DNA from: Patescibacteria group bacterium AH-259-L07
GTDB taxonomy: Bacteria; Patescibacteriota; Patescibacteriia; UBA2591; UBA6264
Reading direction: 5' to 3'
NCBI GenBank assembly: GCA_027718005.1
Contig: JALLOP010000071.1
Coordinates: 1-7,892 of the forward strand
Length of the DNA stretch: 7,892 nt
Part shown: in pieces, positions 1 through 5,455 of the stretch
Numbering within the stretch: position 1 is the first letter of the stretch
Layout: the number at the start of each line of letters is the position of its first letter
Program-made: the position numbers and the translations under genes
Notes under the pieces: model-generated
Told to the model about the DNA's origin: nothing
Seen by the model: only the letters and a program-made list of their open reading frames with translations
The model's database searches: none

Positions 1-6
1 CTAATA

Positions 7-34
7 TTGACAGGAATCCATCATTTTGTATAAT
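7..34 (+). promoter_or_regulatory. Sigma-70-type promoter for the 73-aa gene
   Basis: A perfect -35 box TTGACA (7-12) and a perfect -10 box TATAAT (29-34) are separated by 16 nt. Transcription should start near 41, giving a leader of about 35 nt with AAAGGAGGAG (62-71) placed 5 nt before the ATG at 75. Both hexamers match consensus, so the gene is probably well expressed. Confidence 0.85.
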
Positions 35-74
35 AATATACGGAACATTTCACCAAAACTTAAAGGAGGAGATT

Positions 75-296
75 ATGGCAAGGTCTAAGCAGAAAAAGCA
101 GAACATACAAAAATACAATTTAGTAAAGCTGTTAAAACCCTTTAAAACAAAGTTTCAGGGCGAAGAGATCGTTATCCCGGCTGGCTCTATAGGTGATGTT
201 GAAAAAATACATAGAAACCGAGCATTGGTTAATTTCTGGGAAGTAGGATATGCATTTTATGTACCACTGACTTCATTAAAACGTACTGTTCGATAA
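75..296 (+). CDS. Small basic protein, possible SH3-like fold, function unknown
   Basis: I do not recognise the family with confidence. The 73-residue product has a strongly basic N-terminus (residues 1-28, many Lys) followed by a segment with the pattern of a small SH3-like beta barrel: EEIVIPAGSIGDVEKI (about 30-45), then RALVNFWEVGYAFYVPL (about 49-65). The motif 'IPAGSIGDVEKI' resembles the 'lpaGt.GtV.ei' strand-turn-strand of small SH3/KOW-like domains, so nucleic-acid or ribosome association is possible, but this is inference. The start is well supported by the strong Shine-Dalgarno sequence 5 nt upstream and the consensus promoter. The gene is monocistronic and followed by a terminator. 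No signal peptide or membrane segment is visible. It converges on tdk. Confidence 0.8.
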   Translation: MARSKQKKQNIQKYNLVKLLKPFKTKFQGEEIVIPAGSIGDVEKIHRNRALVNFWEVGYAFYVPLTSLKRTVR

Positions 297-310
297 CTCT
301 TGATATTAGC

Positions 311-346
311 AAAAGCCGAGAAACTCAACTCTCGGCTTTTCGTTTT
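311..346 (+). terminator. Intrinsic terminator, probably bidirectional
   Basis: AAAAGCCGAGA (311-321) pairs perfectly with TCTCGGCTTTT (330-340) around an 8-nt loop and is followed by CGTTTT. It lies 15 nt after the stop of the 73-aa gene. The A-run on the 5' arm gives a U-run on the other strand, so it can also stop transcripts arriving from tdk. Confidence 0.88.
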
Positions 347-351
347 AAATA

Positions 352-384
352 TCACGAAGTTTTTCCTAAAAATACGTTTTCTAA
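352..384 (-). repeat. Copy of the livF 3' end (possible gene remnant)
   Basis: Positions 365-384 are a 20-nt exact match to 1705-1724, which encodes the C-terminal LENVFLG of LivF. On the minus strand the same reading frame gives LENVFLGKTS and then TGA (352-354), against LENVFLGKGV then TGA in livF. The flanks diverge quickly. A chance 20-nt identity in a window of this size is improbable. It could be a decayed duplicate of livF, or part of a second ABC gene whose remainder has been lost. It is not a functional gene here. Confidence 0.5.
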
Positions 385-468
385 GATAGTAATATCGCAA
401 TCGGAAAGAATCATAGTTTTCTTCTTTAATCACGTTGCGGTAACACATTCTTACATTTCACGCAATCG

Positions 469-500
469 AAAAGTCGACTTTGGTTAAGTCGACTTTATTT
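469..500 (-). terminator. tdk terminator overlapping the stop codon
   Basis: AAAGTCGACTT (470-480) and AAGTCGACTTT (486-496) form an 11-bp perfect stem around a 5-nt loop, and TTTT follows on the minus strand. The upstream arm contains the last three codons (Lys-Ser-Thr) and the stop of tdk. Each arm contains the self-complementary decamer AAGTCGACTT, so the arms are both direct and inverted repeats. The U-run is short, so termination may be partial. The hairpin at 311-340 would serve as back-up. Confidence 0.65.
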
Positions 501-1038
501 GAGAAGGAACCTCATAACAATCACGACATCGAGCTTCGTAAGCCTCATCACCACCAACCACGATCAATTCATCGCCCTTAACAATTCGTTGCGTCCGAAT
601 TGCCGGCTTGCCACATTGCATACAAACCGCTTTGAGGCGCAAAAGGTCATCAGAGATAGCCATGAGGTACGGTACAATACCAAATGGTTCACCACGAAAA
701 TCTGTATCTAATCCACTCACAATTACTCGTTTTCCCATATCAATCAATCTCTCGATAACTTCGACCAGATCGTGGTCAAAAAACTGAACCTCATCAATAC
801 CAATAACATCAAACTGTTCTGCTTTCTCTAAAATTTCAGACGGAACCGTAACCTCTATTGCGTCCAGTTGGAGGCCGATGCGCGAGGTAACCTTATCCTT
901 TTCTGACCTCATATCCACATGTGAATTAAAAATTACTACCCTCTGTTTAGCAATCTTTGCTCTCCTTATTCTTCTCTGTAACTCTTCTGTCTTCCCACAT
1001 GCCATACAACCGGTAAGAGTCTCTAAACGTCCCTTCAT
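484..1038 (-). CDS. tdk: Thymidine kinase (TK1/type II family)
   Basis: This cytosolic salvage enzyme phosphorylates thymidine to dTMP with ATP. The 184-residue length is normal for the family. Visible motifs are the P-loop GCMACGKT (10-17), the Walker B and catalytic region IGIDEVQFF (79-87, catalytic Glu83), the family signature SGLDTDFRGEPF (108-119), the zinc-binding pairs CMQC (139-142) and CRDC (171-174), and the lasso segment VGGDEAYEARC (161-171) that binds thymidine. The P-loop is atypical: relatives usually read G-x-M-[FY]-[SA]-G-K-[ST], while here Cys occupies positions 11 and 14. AAGGAGGG (1042-1049) lies 3-4 nt before the ATG and fixes the start. A good promoter sits about 45 nt upstream, so it is probably monocistronic. 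It fits a cell that relies on nucleoside salvage. Confidence 0.97.
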   Translation of the reverse strand: MKGRLETLTGCMACGKTEELQRRIRRAKIAKQRVVIFNSHVDMRSEKDKVTSRIGLQLDAIEVTVPSEILEKAEQFDVIGIDEVQFFDHDLVEVIERLIDMGKRVIVSGLDTDFRGEPFGIVPYLMAISDDLLRLKAVCMQCGKPAIRTQRIVKGDELIVVGGDEAYEARCRDCYEVPSQIKST

Positions 1039-1082
1039 ACTCCCTCCTTACAAAAGAACTGATGTTGCGCGTTTACCTGTAT

Positions 1083-1111
1083 ATTATAGGAAACTTAAAA
1101 AAAGAAGTCAA
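1083..1111 (-). promoter_or_regulatory. Promoter for tdk
   Basis: On the minus strand TTGACT (1111-1106) and a perfect TATAAT (1088-1083) are separated by 17 nt. A second TTGACA lies directly upstream (1117-1112) but would give a 23-nt spacer. The predicted start near 1076 gives a leader of about 37 nt carrying the tdk Shine-Dalgarno sequence. I see no gene between this promoter and the membrane-protein terminator at 1262-1307. Confidence 0.8.
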
Positions 1112-1261
1112 TGTCAAGGTATGCTCAGTGCAAGAGTTCTGAAAAAGACAAAGGGCCAGACTTCTTGTTAGGTAAAGTTAGCCTCTTATGACATGGTGCT
1201 TCTTGCCAAGCAAAAAAGGCTTTATTTTATATAAACGTTAAAAAATCTTGCAACATTCAAT

Positions 1262-1307
1262 CCAAAACAAAAGAGCCTTCGTAATATGTTTTATAAGATG
1301 AAGACTC
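1262..1307 (-). terminator. Terminator after the 54-aa membrane protein
   Basis: On the minus strand GAGTCTTC (1307-1300) pairs with GAAGGCTC (1280-1273), an 8-bp stem with one G-U pair, followed immediately by TTTTGTTTT. The loop is long (19 nt, AT-rich). It starts 12 nt after the stop codon of the small membrane protein, which fits a factor-independent terminator for that gene. Confidence 0.7.
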
Positions 1308-1318
1308 AGATTTGTTTG

Positions 1319-1483
1319 TTAGTATCCAAGATACCGTGCGACAGCAGCAGCTAAGAGATACATAAACGGAAGCGCAAGCGCAGCCCCTTTGATCTCGTTA
1401 CTATGCGGCTGCACAATAATCAAAATTAATCCAGCAATTACAGAAAGTGCTACTCCTATCCAAAACAGAATTACTGCTATCAT
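1319..1483 (-). CDS. 54-aa two-helix membrane protein, function unknown
   Basis: The product is 54 residues: a hydrophobic N-terminal helix (about 2-24, beginning MIAVILFWIGVALSV), a short polar turn with QPHSNEIK (25-32), and a second hydrophobic helix (about 34-49) ending ARYLGY. It should be a small inner-membrane hairpin protein. I do not recognise a family. That it is a real gene is supported by a strong AAAGGAGGA Shine-Dalgarno sequence (about 1489-1497) 5-6 nt before the ATG, a near-consensus promoter upstream, a terminator just downstream and a clean codon pattern. It is transcribed alone, between livF and tdk. It could be a modulator of a membrane complex or a stress protein, but nothing in the sequence decides this. 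Confidence 0.82.
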   Translation of the reverse strand: MIAVILFWIGVALSVIAGLILIIVQPHSNEIKGAALALPFMYLLAAAVARYLGY

Positions 1484-1553
1484 AGATTCCTCCTTTCAAA
1501 TGTATTGTTTTTTGAACCTGAAACGAAAGAACATCTCCCAAGCTCATTGTTGA

Positions 1554-1577
1554 ACACGTAGTACCATACTACAGTGT
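1554..1577 (-). promoter_or_regulatory. Leader hairpin of the small membrane protein gene
   Basis: On the minus strand ACAC-t-GTAGTA (1577-1568) pairs with TACTAC-GTGT (1563-1554) around a TGG loop. This gives a 10-bp stem with one bulged base, close to the predicted transcript 5' end near 1580. There is no U-run, so it is not a terminator. A 5'-end stabilising hairpin or a protein-binding site are reasonable readings. It could also act at the DNA level as a near-perfect palindrome. Confidence 0.5.
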
Positions 1578-1586
1578 CTACTAAAT

Positions 1587-1615
1587 ATAATAGCAAAAAT
1601 CTATTGGTTTGTCAA
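1587..1615 (-). promoter_or_regulatory. Promoter for the small membrane protein gene
   Basis: On the minus strand a perfect TTGACA (1615-1610) and TATTAT (1592-1587) are separated by 17 nt. The predicted start near 1580 gives a leader of about 96 nt, long for a 54-codon gene, which leaves room for post-transcriptional control. Confidence 0.8.
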
Positions 1616-1627
1616 TAGCACGCATCA

Positions 1628-1655
1628 TAGCATTAGCATGGTAGCATTAGCATAG
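1628..1655. repeat. 14-bp tandem repeat upstream of the -35 box
   Basis: TAGCATTAGCATGG (1628-1641) is followed directly by TAGCATTAGCATAG (1642-1655), 13 of 14 identical, and each unit contains AGCATTAGCAT. The pair begins 12 bp upstream of the -35 box of the small membrane protein promoter, the usual place for an activator or for extended RNA polymerase contacts. It also lies in the gap after livF. A paired operator is possible; slippage is the plain alternative. Confidence 0.55.
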
Positions 1656-1691
1656 TGTGCCAAGAGGATGAGCGAGCCTCCTTTTTCTTTC

Positions 1692-2417
1692 TCAAACACC
1701 TTTGCCTAAAAATACGTTTTCTAAAATATTGCTTTTAACTAATACTTGGGAATCTCCTTTGGCAACGACGATCCCTTTATCTAAAATATATGCGCGGTGT
1801 GAAATATTGAGCAACGAAGTAATATTGTGTTCAACAACGAGGATCGCTGTTTTATGCCTTTCATTAATAGTAATAATCTTATCAAATACCTGGGTAACAA
1901 TGTTTGGCGCCAAGCCAAGCGACGGCTCATCAAGGAGTAAAACCTTTGGATCGGTCATGAGCCCTCGCGCAAGCGCTAACATTTGCTGTTCACCTCCTGA
2001 AAGCGTTCCTGCCTTTGCCTTACGTTTGCGCCCCAATACTGGAAATATTTCCATCGCCTCGTTAATCCGCCTTTTGAGCTCATTTCGTTCCTTAATAATA
2101 AAGCCGCCAATTTCTAAATTTTCATACACGGTTAAATGGCTAAATACCCGCCTGCCTTGGGGTACAAATGCAATACCAGTATGAACAACCTGGTGAGATA
2201 CCGGCACAAACGGCTTTTCATGCCACAACACTGTGCCCGAATGAATTGGTGCAAGGCCAAAAATTGTTTTTAAAATCGTTGACTTGCCTGCCCCATTGGG
2301 CCCCATCAAGGCAACAATCTCTCCCTCATCAATTGCAATATCAACACCATCAAGCGCGATGAGCGCGCCGTAATGAACGGATATATTTTTTAATTGCAAC
2401 AATACTTCTTGTTTCAT
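1692..2417 (-). CDS. livF: Branched-chain amino-acid ABC importer, ATPase LivF
   Basis: This is one of the two cytoplasmic ATPases that power import through LivH-LivM. The 241 residues match the usual LivF size (about 235-240). In order: Walker A GPNGAGKST (39-47), Q-loop VPQGRRVF (85-92, Gln87), signature LSGGEQQ (139-145), Walker B VLLLDEP (159-165, catalytic Glu164), D-loop SLGLAP (166-171) and switch His197. The sequence VPQGRRVFSHLTVYENL and the ending ENVFLGKGV are typical of LivF rather than LivG. The ATG follows the livG stop after a single base, implying translational coupling, and there is no clear Shine-Dalgarno sequence of its own. No convincing terminator follows. The last codons are duplicated at 365-384. 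Confidence 0.96.
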   Translation of the reverse strand: MKQEVLLQLKNISVHYGALIALDGVDIAIDEGEIVALMGPNGAGKSTILKTIFGLAPIHSGTVLWHEKPFVPVSHQVVHTGIAFVPQGRRVFSHLTVYENLEIGGFIIKERNELKRRINEAMEIFPVLGRKRKAKAGTLSGGEQQMLALARGLMTDPKVLLLDEPSLGLAPNIVTQVFDKIITINERHKTAILVVEHNITSLLNISHRAYILDKGIVVAKGDSQVLVKSNILENVFLGKGV

Positions 2418-2418
2418 A

Positions 2419-3156
2419 CTACGTGCCTAAATATGCCTCCCTCACCTCTTTATTGCTTAAAACTTCACGCGGCGTACCCGTTGCTAACAATCTACCACTA
2501 TCCATAACATATATATAATCAGACAATTCGCGAACCACATCCATGTCATGCTCAATTAATATAACGGTTTTTCCCTTTCGCTTTAAGCCGGCAACAATAT
2601 GAGAGACCATTTTTCTCATCTCAGGAAAAAGGCCGGCAAACGGCTCATCAAACAAAAAAATCTCTGCTTGAGTTACTAGTGCCCGTGCAATTTCCAGCAG
2701 CTTTCGCTGGCCATAGGAAAGATTTTTTGCCAGTTCATTTCTTTTTTCCCAGATCCCTACCTTTTGTAATATCTTGTTTGCAGCCTTTGTATAATCACTT
2801 TTTTGCGTCTCAAAGAACGATTGTATAACCTTGCGCTTCGTCAATACCACGAGTATATTGTCACGTACGCTCATCTGATCAAACAAACGAACTTCTTGAA
2901 ACGTACGCGTCAGGCCATAGGAATACATGGTATATGGCTTTATTTTTTTTAACCGATGTGTTGTATCACTCACGATAACCGTGCCGCTATCATAGGGGAT
3001 CATTCCGGTCAATATATTAACCAACGTGGTTTTACCCGATCCATTCGGGCCCACAATAGCTACAATGGTTGCTTTTTCAATATTTAAAGACAGGCCATCC
3101 ACTGCATGAACTCCTTCAAAATGCTTGGTCAGTTTGTTTGTTTTGAGAATGGCCAT
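2419..3156 (-). CDS. livG: Branched-chain amino-acid ABC importer, ATPase LivG
   Basis: This is the partner ATPase of LivF. The 245 residues carry Walker A GPNGSGKTT (36-44), the LivG-type Q-loop TRTFQEVRLF (83-92, Gln87), signature LSYGQRK (146-152), Walker B IFLFDEP (166-172, catalytic Glu171), D-loop FAGLFP (173-178) and switch His203. 'RTFQ..RLF' and 'LSYGQ+K' are hallmarks of LivG. The C-terminal tail TGTPREVLSNKEVREAYLGT is also typical. E. coli LivG is somewhat longer, and the shorter form here is common elsewhere. No Shine-Dalgarno sequence precedes the ATG. The 51-nt gap to livM contains a G/C-rich palindrome, and livF starts 1 nt after its stop. Confidence 0.96.
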   Translation of the reverse strand: MAILKTNKLTKHFEGVHAVDGLSLNIEKATIVAIVGPNGSGKTTLVNILTGMIPYDSGTVIVSDTTHRLKKIKPYTMYSYGLTRTFQEVRLFDQMSVRDNILVVLTKRKVIQSFFETQKSDYTKAANKILQKVGIWEKRNELAKNLSYGQRKLLEIARALVTQAEIFLFDEPFAGLFPEMRKMVSHIVAGLKRKGKTVILIEHDMDVVRELSDYIYVMDSGRLLATGTPREVLSNKEVREAYLGT

Positions 3157-3173
3157 AAAAATCTTAATTGTCA

Positions 3174-3197
3174 GAGGTCGGAGGTCGGGCCTCCGAT
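3174..3197. repeat. Palindrome with tandem GAGGTCG in the livM-livG gap
   Basis: GAGGTCG is repeated in tandem (3174-3180, 3181-3187). TCGGAGG (3178-3184) pairs with CCTCCGA (3190-3196), a 7-bp perfect stem with a 5-nt loop. It is the only G/C-rich segment in an AT-rich gap. On the minus (coding) strand no U-run follows, so it is not an obvious terminator for the operon. An mRNA stability or processing hairpin between the channel and ATPase genes, or a REP-like repeat, are the likeliest readings. Confidence 0.5.
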
Positions 3198-3207
3198 TTT
3201 AGGGTGA

Positions 3208-4074
3208 TTATAATTTATACTCCCCTATTAATCCTTGCGGCCGATACAACATTAATACAATGAGGATAATGCCGTACAAAAATTGACGCATGTACCCCGC
3301 AATATCATTCGGCAACCCGACAAAGCGTAACAGCTCTGGTACTAGAATTAAAAACAGGGCGCCTACCATTGAACCTTTTATATTCGCCAGGCCCCCTAAA
3401 ATTATAATGGCAAGGATAAATATTGACTCCATGACCGTAAAGGTCGATGGGTCAATAAAACTAATATATGAGGCAAATAATGATCCGGCGACGGCCGCCA
3501 TAGAAGCACTGATGACAAAAACAACTAATTTATAGTCAAGGGTGCGATAACCAAAAATAGTTATGACTGTTTCATCTTCGCGAATTGCCTTAAGCACCCT
3601 TCCAAACGAAGATGACACCATAAAGCGTGAAATACCGTATATTCCAACCAAACATATCGCGGCAAGAAGTAAAAACAAAAGATTTGAAGAAAAAAGAACG
3701 CCTCCAATTTCTGGCTTTGCAATCCCGGCAATTCCTAACGGGCCCCGGGTAACGCTAGCCCAATTGAGAAAAATACTGTACATGATCACATTAAACCCCA
3801 GTGATGCAAGCGCGTAATAATCACCGCGAAACCGGGATAACACCATGCCCATTAAAAAACTAAAAAATCCCGCAACAACAATACCGATAAGTACAGATAT
3901 TAAAAAAGGTACCTCAAACAGGGTGCTCAAAAGTGCGGTCGCATACGCCCCGATACCATAAAATGCAGCATGCGTTACTGATAAAAGCCCGGTATAGCCC
4001 ACGACTAAATTAAGACTTACGCCCAAAATAGCATAGAGTACAAATAAAATTGCTAAATGAATGATATATTCCAT
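3208..4074 (-). CDS. livM: Branched-chain amino-acid ABC importer, permease LivM
   Basis: This is one half of the transmembrane channel. It is a polytopic membrane protein of 288 residues (family BPD_transp_2), near the short end for LivM. Characteristic segments: LNLVVGYTGLLSVTHAAFYGIG (21-42), GDYYALASLGF (84-94), TRGPLGIAGI (109-118), the coupling loop GRVLKAIREDETVITIFG (158-175) that contacts the ATPase, ILGGLANIKGSMVGA (225-239) and the ending YRPQGLIGE (277-285). 'TRGPLGI' and 'RPQGL' place it with LivM rather than LivH. The ATG has no Shine-Dalgarno sequence; the 59-nt gap after livH is very AT-rich, with no terminator, so the two genes are probably cotranscribed. Confidence 0.95.
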   Translation of the reverse strand: MEYIIHLAILFVLYAILGVSLNLVVGYTGLLSVTHAAFYGIGAYATALLSTLFEVPFLISVLIGIVVAGFFSFLMGMVLSRFRGDYYALASLGFNVIMYSIFLNWASVTRGPLGIAGIAKPEIGGVLFSSNLLFLLLAAICLVGIYGISRFMVSSSFGRVLKAIREDETVITIFGYRTLDYKLVVFVISASMAAVAGSLFASYISFIDPSTFTVMESIFILAIIILGGLANIKGSMVGALFLILVPELLRFVGLPNDIAGYMRQFLYGIILIVLMLYRPQGLIGEYKL

Positions 4075-4133
4075 AAGCGCACGGCTAAAATCAAAAATAA
4101 AAAATAAAATATTAAAATTTCTTTACGTCATTA

Positions 4134-5000
4134 CTATTTCTGAAAAATCCCTTTTGGCCGAAACAATAAAAAAATAATCAGCACCACAAAGGCGATTGCA
4201 TCCTTCCATTCAGCTGAAATCTTCCAAATCCCAAAATTTTCTACCAATCCTAATAAAAATGATCCGGCAACACCCCCGTATATATTACCTACCCCGCCAA
4301 TAATCGAAGCAATCACTCCCTTTAAAAGCAGCCGAAGACCCATCACCGGCTCAATCCCGGTATCAAATCCGATCAATATGCCTGCAAGTCCTGCAATAGC
4401 TGAGCCAATAAAAAATACATAGCCAATAATTTTATTCGTATTGATCCCAATGATTTTTGCCACTTCCTCATCATCACTCACTGCTTTTACTGCTTTACCA
4501 AACATTGTCTTTTTCAAGACAAAACCAAGGATTGCCATAAGCACAAGACTGGCAATAAGGATAATAACCTGTGTCTGGGTAATTATGGCCGATCCTACTT
4601 CATAAATCCTTTGCGTGCCAATATGTTGTGCCAGGGTTCGAAATTGACTGGTAAATAAAATCGCAATAATTGCTTCAAGTGCGGTAAAAACTCCTAAGGA
4701 AGCAACGAGTAAAATCATATTAGATGCTCTTTTTTTTCTCAAGGGAAGATATACGATCTTATCCAGCCCATAGCCAACAAATCCAGCACATAACACGCCC
4801 AGAATAACACTAACGCCAATATGAAAACCCAATACCTTAGACAAAACAAAAACAGCATACCCTCCCACTGTTGCCATAACACCATGTGCTAAATTAAAAA
4901 ACTTAGTTGCGCCGTAGATTAAATTAAAGCCAAGGGCAACTAATGAATATATAGCACCGGCAATAATACTATTGATAATAAGCTGGGGAATGATATTCAT
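4134..5000 (-). CDS. livH: Branched-chain amino-acid ABC importer, permease LivH
   Basis: This is the other half of the transmembrane channel, 288 residues and polytopic. Diagnostic segments: the N-terminal YSLVALGFNLIYGATKFFNL (18-37) with AHGVMATVGGY (38-48), YLPLRKKRASN (84-94), the coupling loop GKAVKAVSDDEEVAKIIGIN (168-187), GGVGNIYGGVAGSFLLGLVEN (235-255) and the ending FRPKGIF (280-286). The length equals the typical LivH length. It heads the livH-livM-livG-livF block. The start codon lacks a Shine-Dalgarno sequence and sits only 8 nt downstream of a -10-like box, so the transcript may be nearly leaderless. A terminator hairpin lies 41 nt upstream. Confidence 0.95.
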   Translation of the reverse strand: MNIIPQLIINSIIAGAIYSLVALGFNLIYGATKFFNLAHGVMATVGGYAVFVLSKVLGFHIGVSVILGVLCAGFVGYGLDKIVYLPLRKKRASNMILLVASLGVFTALEAIIAILFTSQFRTLAQHIGTQRIYEVGSAIITQTQVIILIASLVLMAILGFVLKKTMFGKAVKAVSDDEEVAKIIGINTNKIIGYVFFIGSAIAGLAGILIGFDTGIEPVMGLRLLLKGVIASIIGGVGNIYGGVAGSFLLGLVENFGIWKISAEWKDAIAFVVLIIFLLFRPKGIFQK

Positions 5001-5008
5001 ATCTATCT

Positions 5009-5037
5009 ATTCTATCACATTTTTGCAGTCTGCTCAA
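5009..5037 (-). promoter_or_regulatory. Candidate promoter giving near-leaderless livH mRNA
   Basis: On the minus strand TTGAGC (5037-5032) and TAGAAT (5014-5009) are separated by 17 nt, 4/6 and 5/6 matches to consensus. Only 8 nt separate the -10 box from the livH ATG, so the transcript would start about 1-4 nt before the start codon. This agrees with the absence of a Shine-Dalgarno sequence there. The -35 box begins 4 nt after the U-run of the preceding terminator. Confidence 0.5.
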
Positions 5038-5041
5038 ATGA

Positions 5042-5070
5042 AAACGGCTACCACAAATATATGGCAGCCG
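5042..5070 (-). terminator. Intrinsic terminator or attenuator upstream of livH
   Basis: On the minus strand CGGCTGCCA (5070-5062) pairs with TGGTAGCCG (5054-5046), 9 bp with one G-U pair and an 8-nt loop, followed directly by TTTTC. The G-U pair becomes an A-C mismatch on the plus strand, so the hairpin is built for minus-strand transcription. It would stop transcripts coming from livK, the orphan gene or the promoter at 5266-5293 before they reach livH, unless read-through is controlled. Confidence 0.7.
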
Positions 5071-5071
5071 C

Positions 5072-5092
5072 CTTAAATTGGAGACAGTCCCC
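5072..5092. repeat. Short repeat CTTAAATTGGAGACAGTCCCC, copy 1
   Basis: This 21-bp segment matches 7788-7807 in the same orientation with one indel and one substitution. The core GGAGACAGTCCCC is an imperfect palindrome of the GGGGACAGTCCCC type, which I recall as a common dispersed intergenic element in many bacteria, sometimes associated with REP-type Y1 transposases. That association is from memory and is not shown here. No transposase is present in the window. Confidence 0.55.
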
Positions 5093-5195
5093 CCAAATTG
5101 ATCCTCAAAACTCTGCTTACTAAAGCCAAAAAATAAAGGTATTTTTCAAAATGGCAAATTTTTGACCAAAAATCAGTTTTTCAAACTGGAGCGTG

Positions 5196-5218
5196 TGTGC
5201 AACACCCGAGATTGCACA
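5196..5218. repeat. Hairpin repeat TGTGCAACACCCGAG, left copy
   Basis: TGTGCAA (5196-5202) pairs with TTGCACA (5212-5218) around a 9-nt loop, with TTTT following on the plus strand. The 20-bp sequence from 5196 matches the reverse complement of 6464-6483 with one difference (A for G in the stem). The two copies therefore lie in inverted orientation, about 1.29 kb apart, with the orphan gene between them. Confidence 0.65.
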
Positions 5219-5265
5219 TTTTCTTTAGATGTTGGCTTTCGAAAATCCTTCACCTGTCCATAAAA

Positions 5266-5293
5266 AATATAAGAATAGCTTTAAAAAGGTCAA
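5266..5293 (-). promoter_or_regulatory. Candidate promoter for an RNA upstream of livH
   Basis: On the minus strand TTGACC (5293-5288) and TATATT (5271-5266) are separated by 16 nt. Transcription would start near 5260 and run through the row of hairpins to the terminator at 5042-5070, giving an RNA of about 215-220 nt, or a leader of about 260 nt for livH if the terminator is read through. The surrounding AT richness makes a chance match possible. Confidence 0.4.
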
Positions 5294-5304
5294 TAAATAT
5301 AAAG

Positions 5305-5343
5305 AGTGGGCAGATACGATGATCTGCCCGCTTACTTTTTTTT
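5305..5343 (+). terminator. Strong hairpin with T8 tract
   Basis: AGTGGGCAGAT (5305-5315) pairs with ATCTGCCCGCT (5322-5332), 11 bp with one U-G pair and a 6-nt loop, followed by TAC and eight T (5336-5343). It is best formed on the plus strand, yet I see no plus-strand gene before it. On the minus strand the 8-bp core remains and is followed by the weaker CTTTATATTT. It probably also ends the orphan-gene transcript, whose stop lies about 125 nt upstream on that strand. Confidence 0.65.
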
Positions 5344-5370
5344 CGCGCTACTTGTGGAAAAACTCGCGCG

Positions 5371-5455
5371 CCTGTCCGCCAAAGCTGTAGCGACGGAGGA
5401 GAATTCAAGGATCAAGAACCAAAAAACCCAAAACTCCAAAACCCTAAGACCTAAC
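5371..5455. repeat. Imperfect palindrome plus degenerate 8-bp tandem tract
   Basis: TCCGCC (5375-5380) and GGAGGA (5395-5400) flank GCT...AGC (5384-5393) as an imperfect palindrome. Then come units with an 8-nt period: AAACCCAA (5424), AACTCCAA (5432), AACCCTAA (5440), GACCTAAC (5448), reaching the orphan stop codon. The combination resembles dispersed intergenic repeats I associate with Patescibacteria genomes (from memory). The tract has almost no T on the plus strand, so it is a strong purine/pyrimidine skew element. Confidence 0.5.

Noticed and set aside
257..448. 63-aa minus-strand reading frame
   Set aside because: It overlaps the 73-aa gene and its terminator, has no Shine-Dalgarno sequence and no recognisable protein. 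The livF-like peptide lies in a different frame.
878..1171. 97-aa plus-strand reading frame
   Set aside because: It is antisense to tdk and its promoter, which have clear motifs, and it lacks a ribosome site.
1200..1235. Possible terminator GCTT...AAGC or GCC...GGCTTTATTTT
   Set aside because: Stems of only 3-4 bp; the 8-bp hairpin at 1273-1307 explains termination better.
1640..1684. AAGGAGG just after the livF stop, with a tiny frame MLMLPC downstream
   Set aside because: The ATG is over 25 nt from the site and the frame is six codons, so it is not a supportable gene.
5400..5455. Possible CRISPR array or telomere-like repeat
   Set aside because: The 8-nt period is degenerate, there are no spacers and no cas genes; it is better described as a low-complexity dispersed repeat tract.
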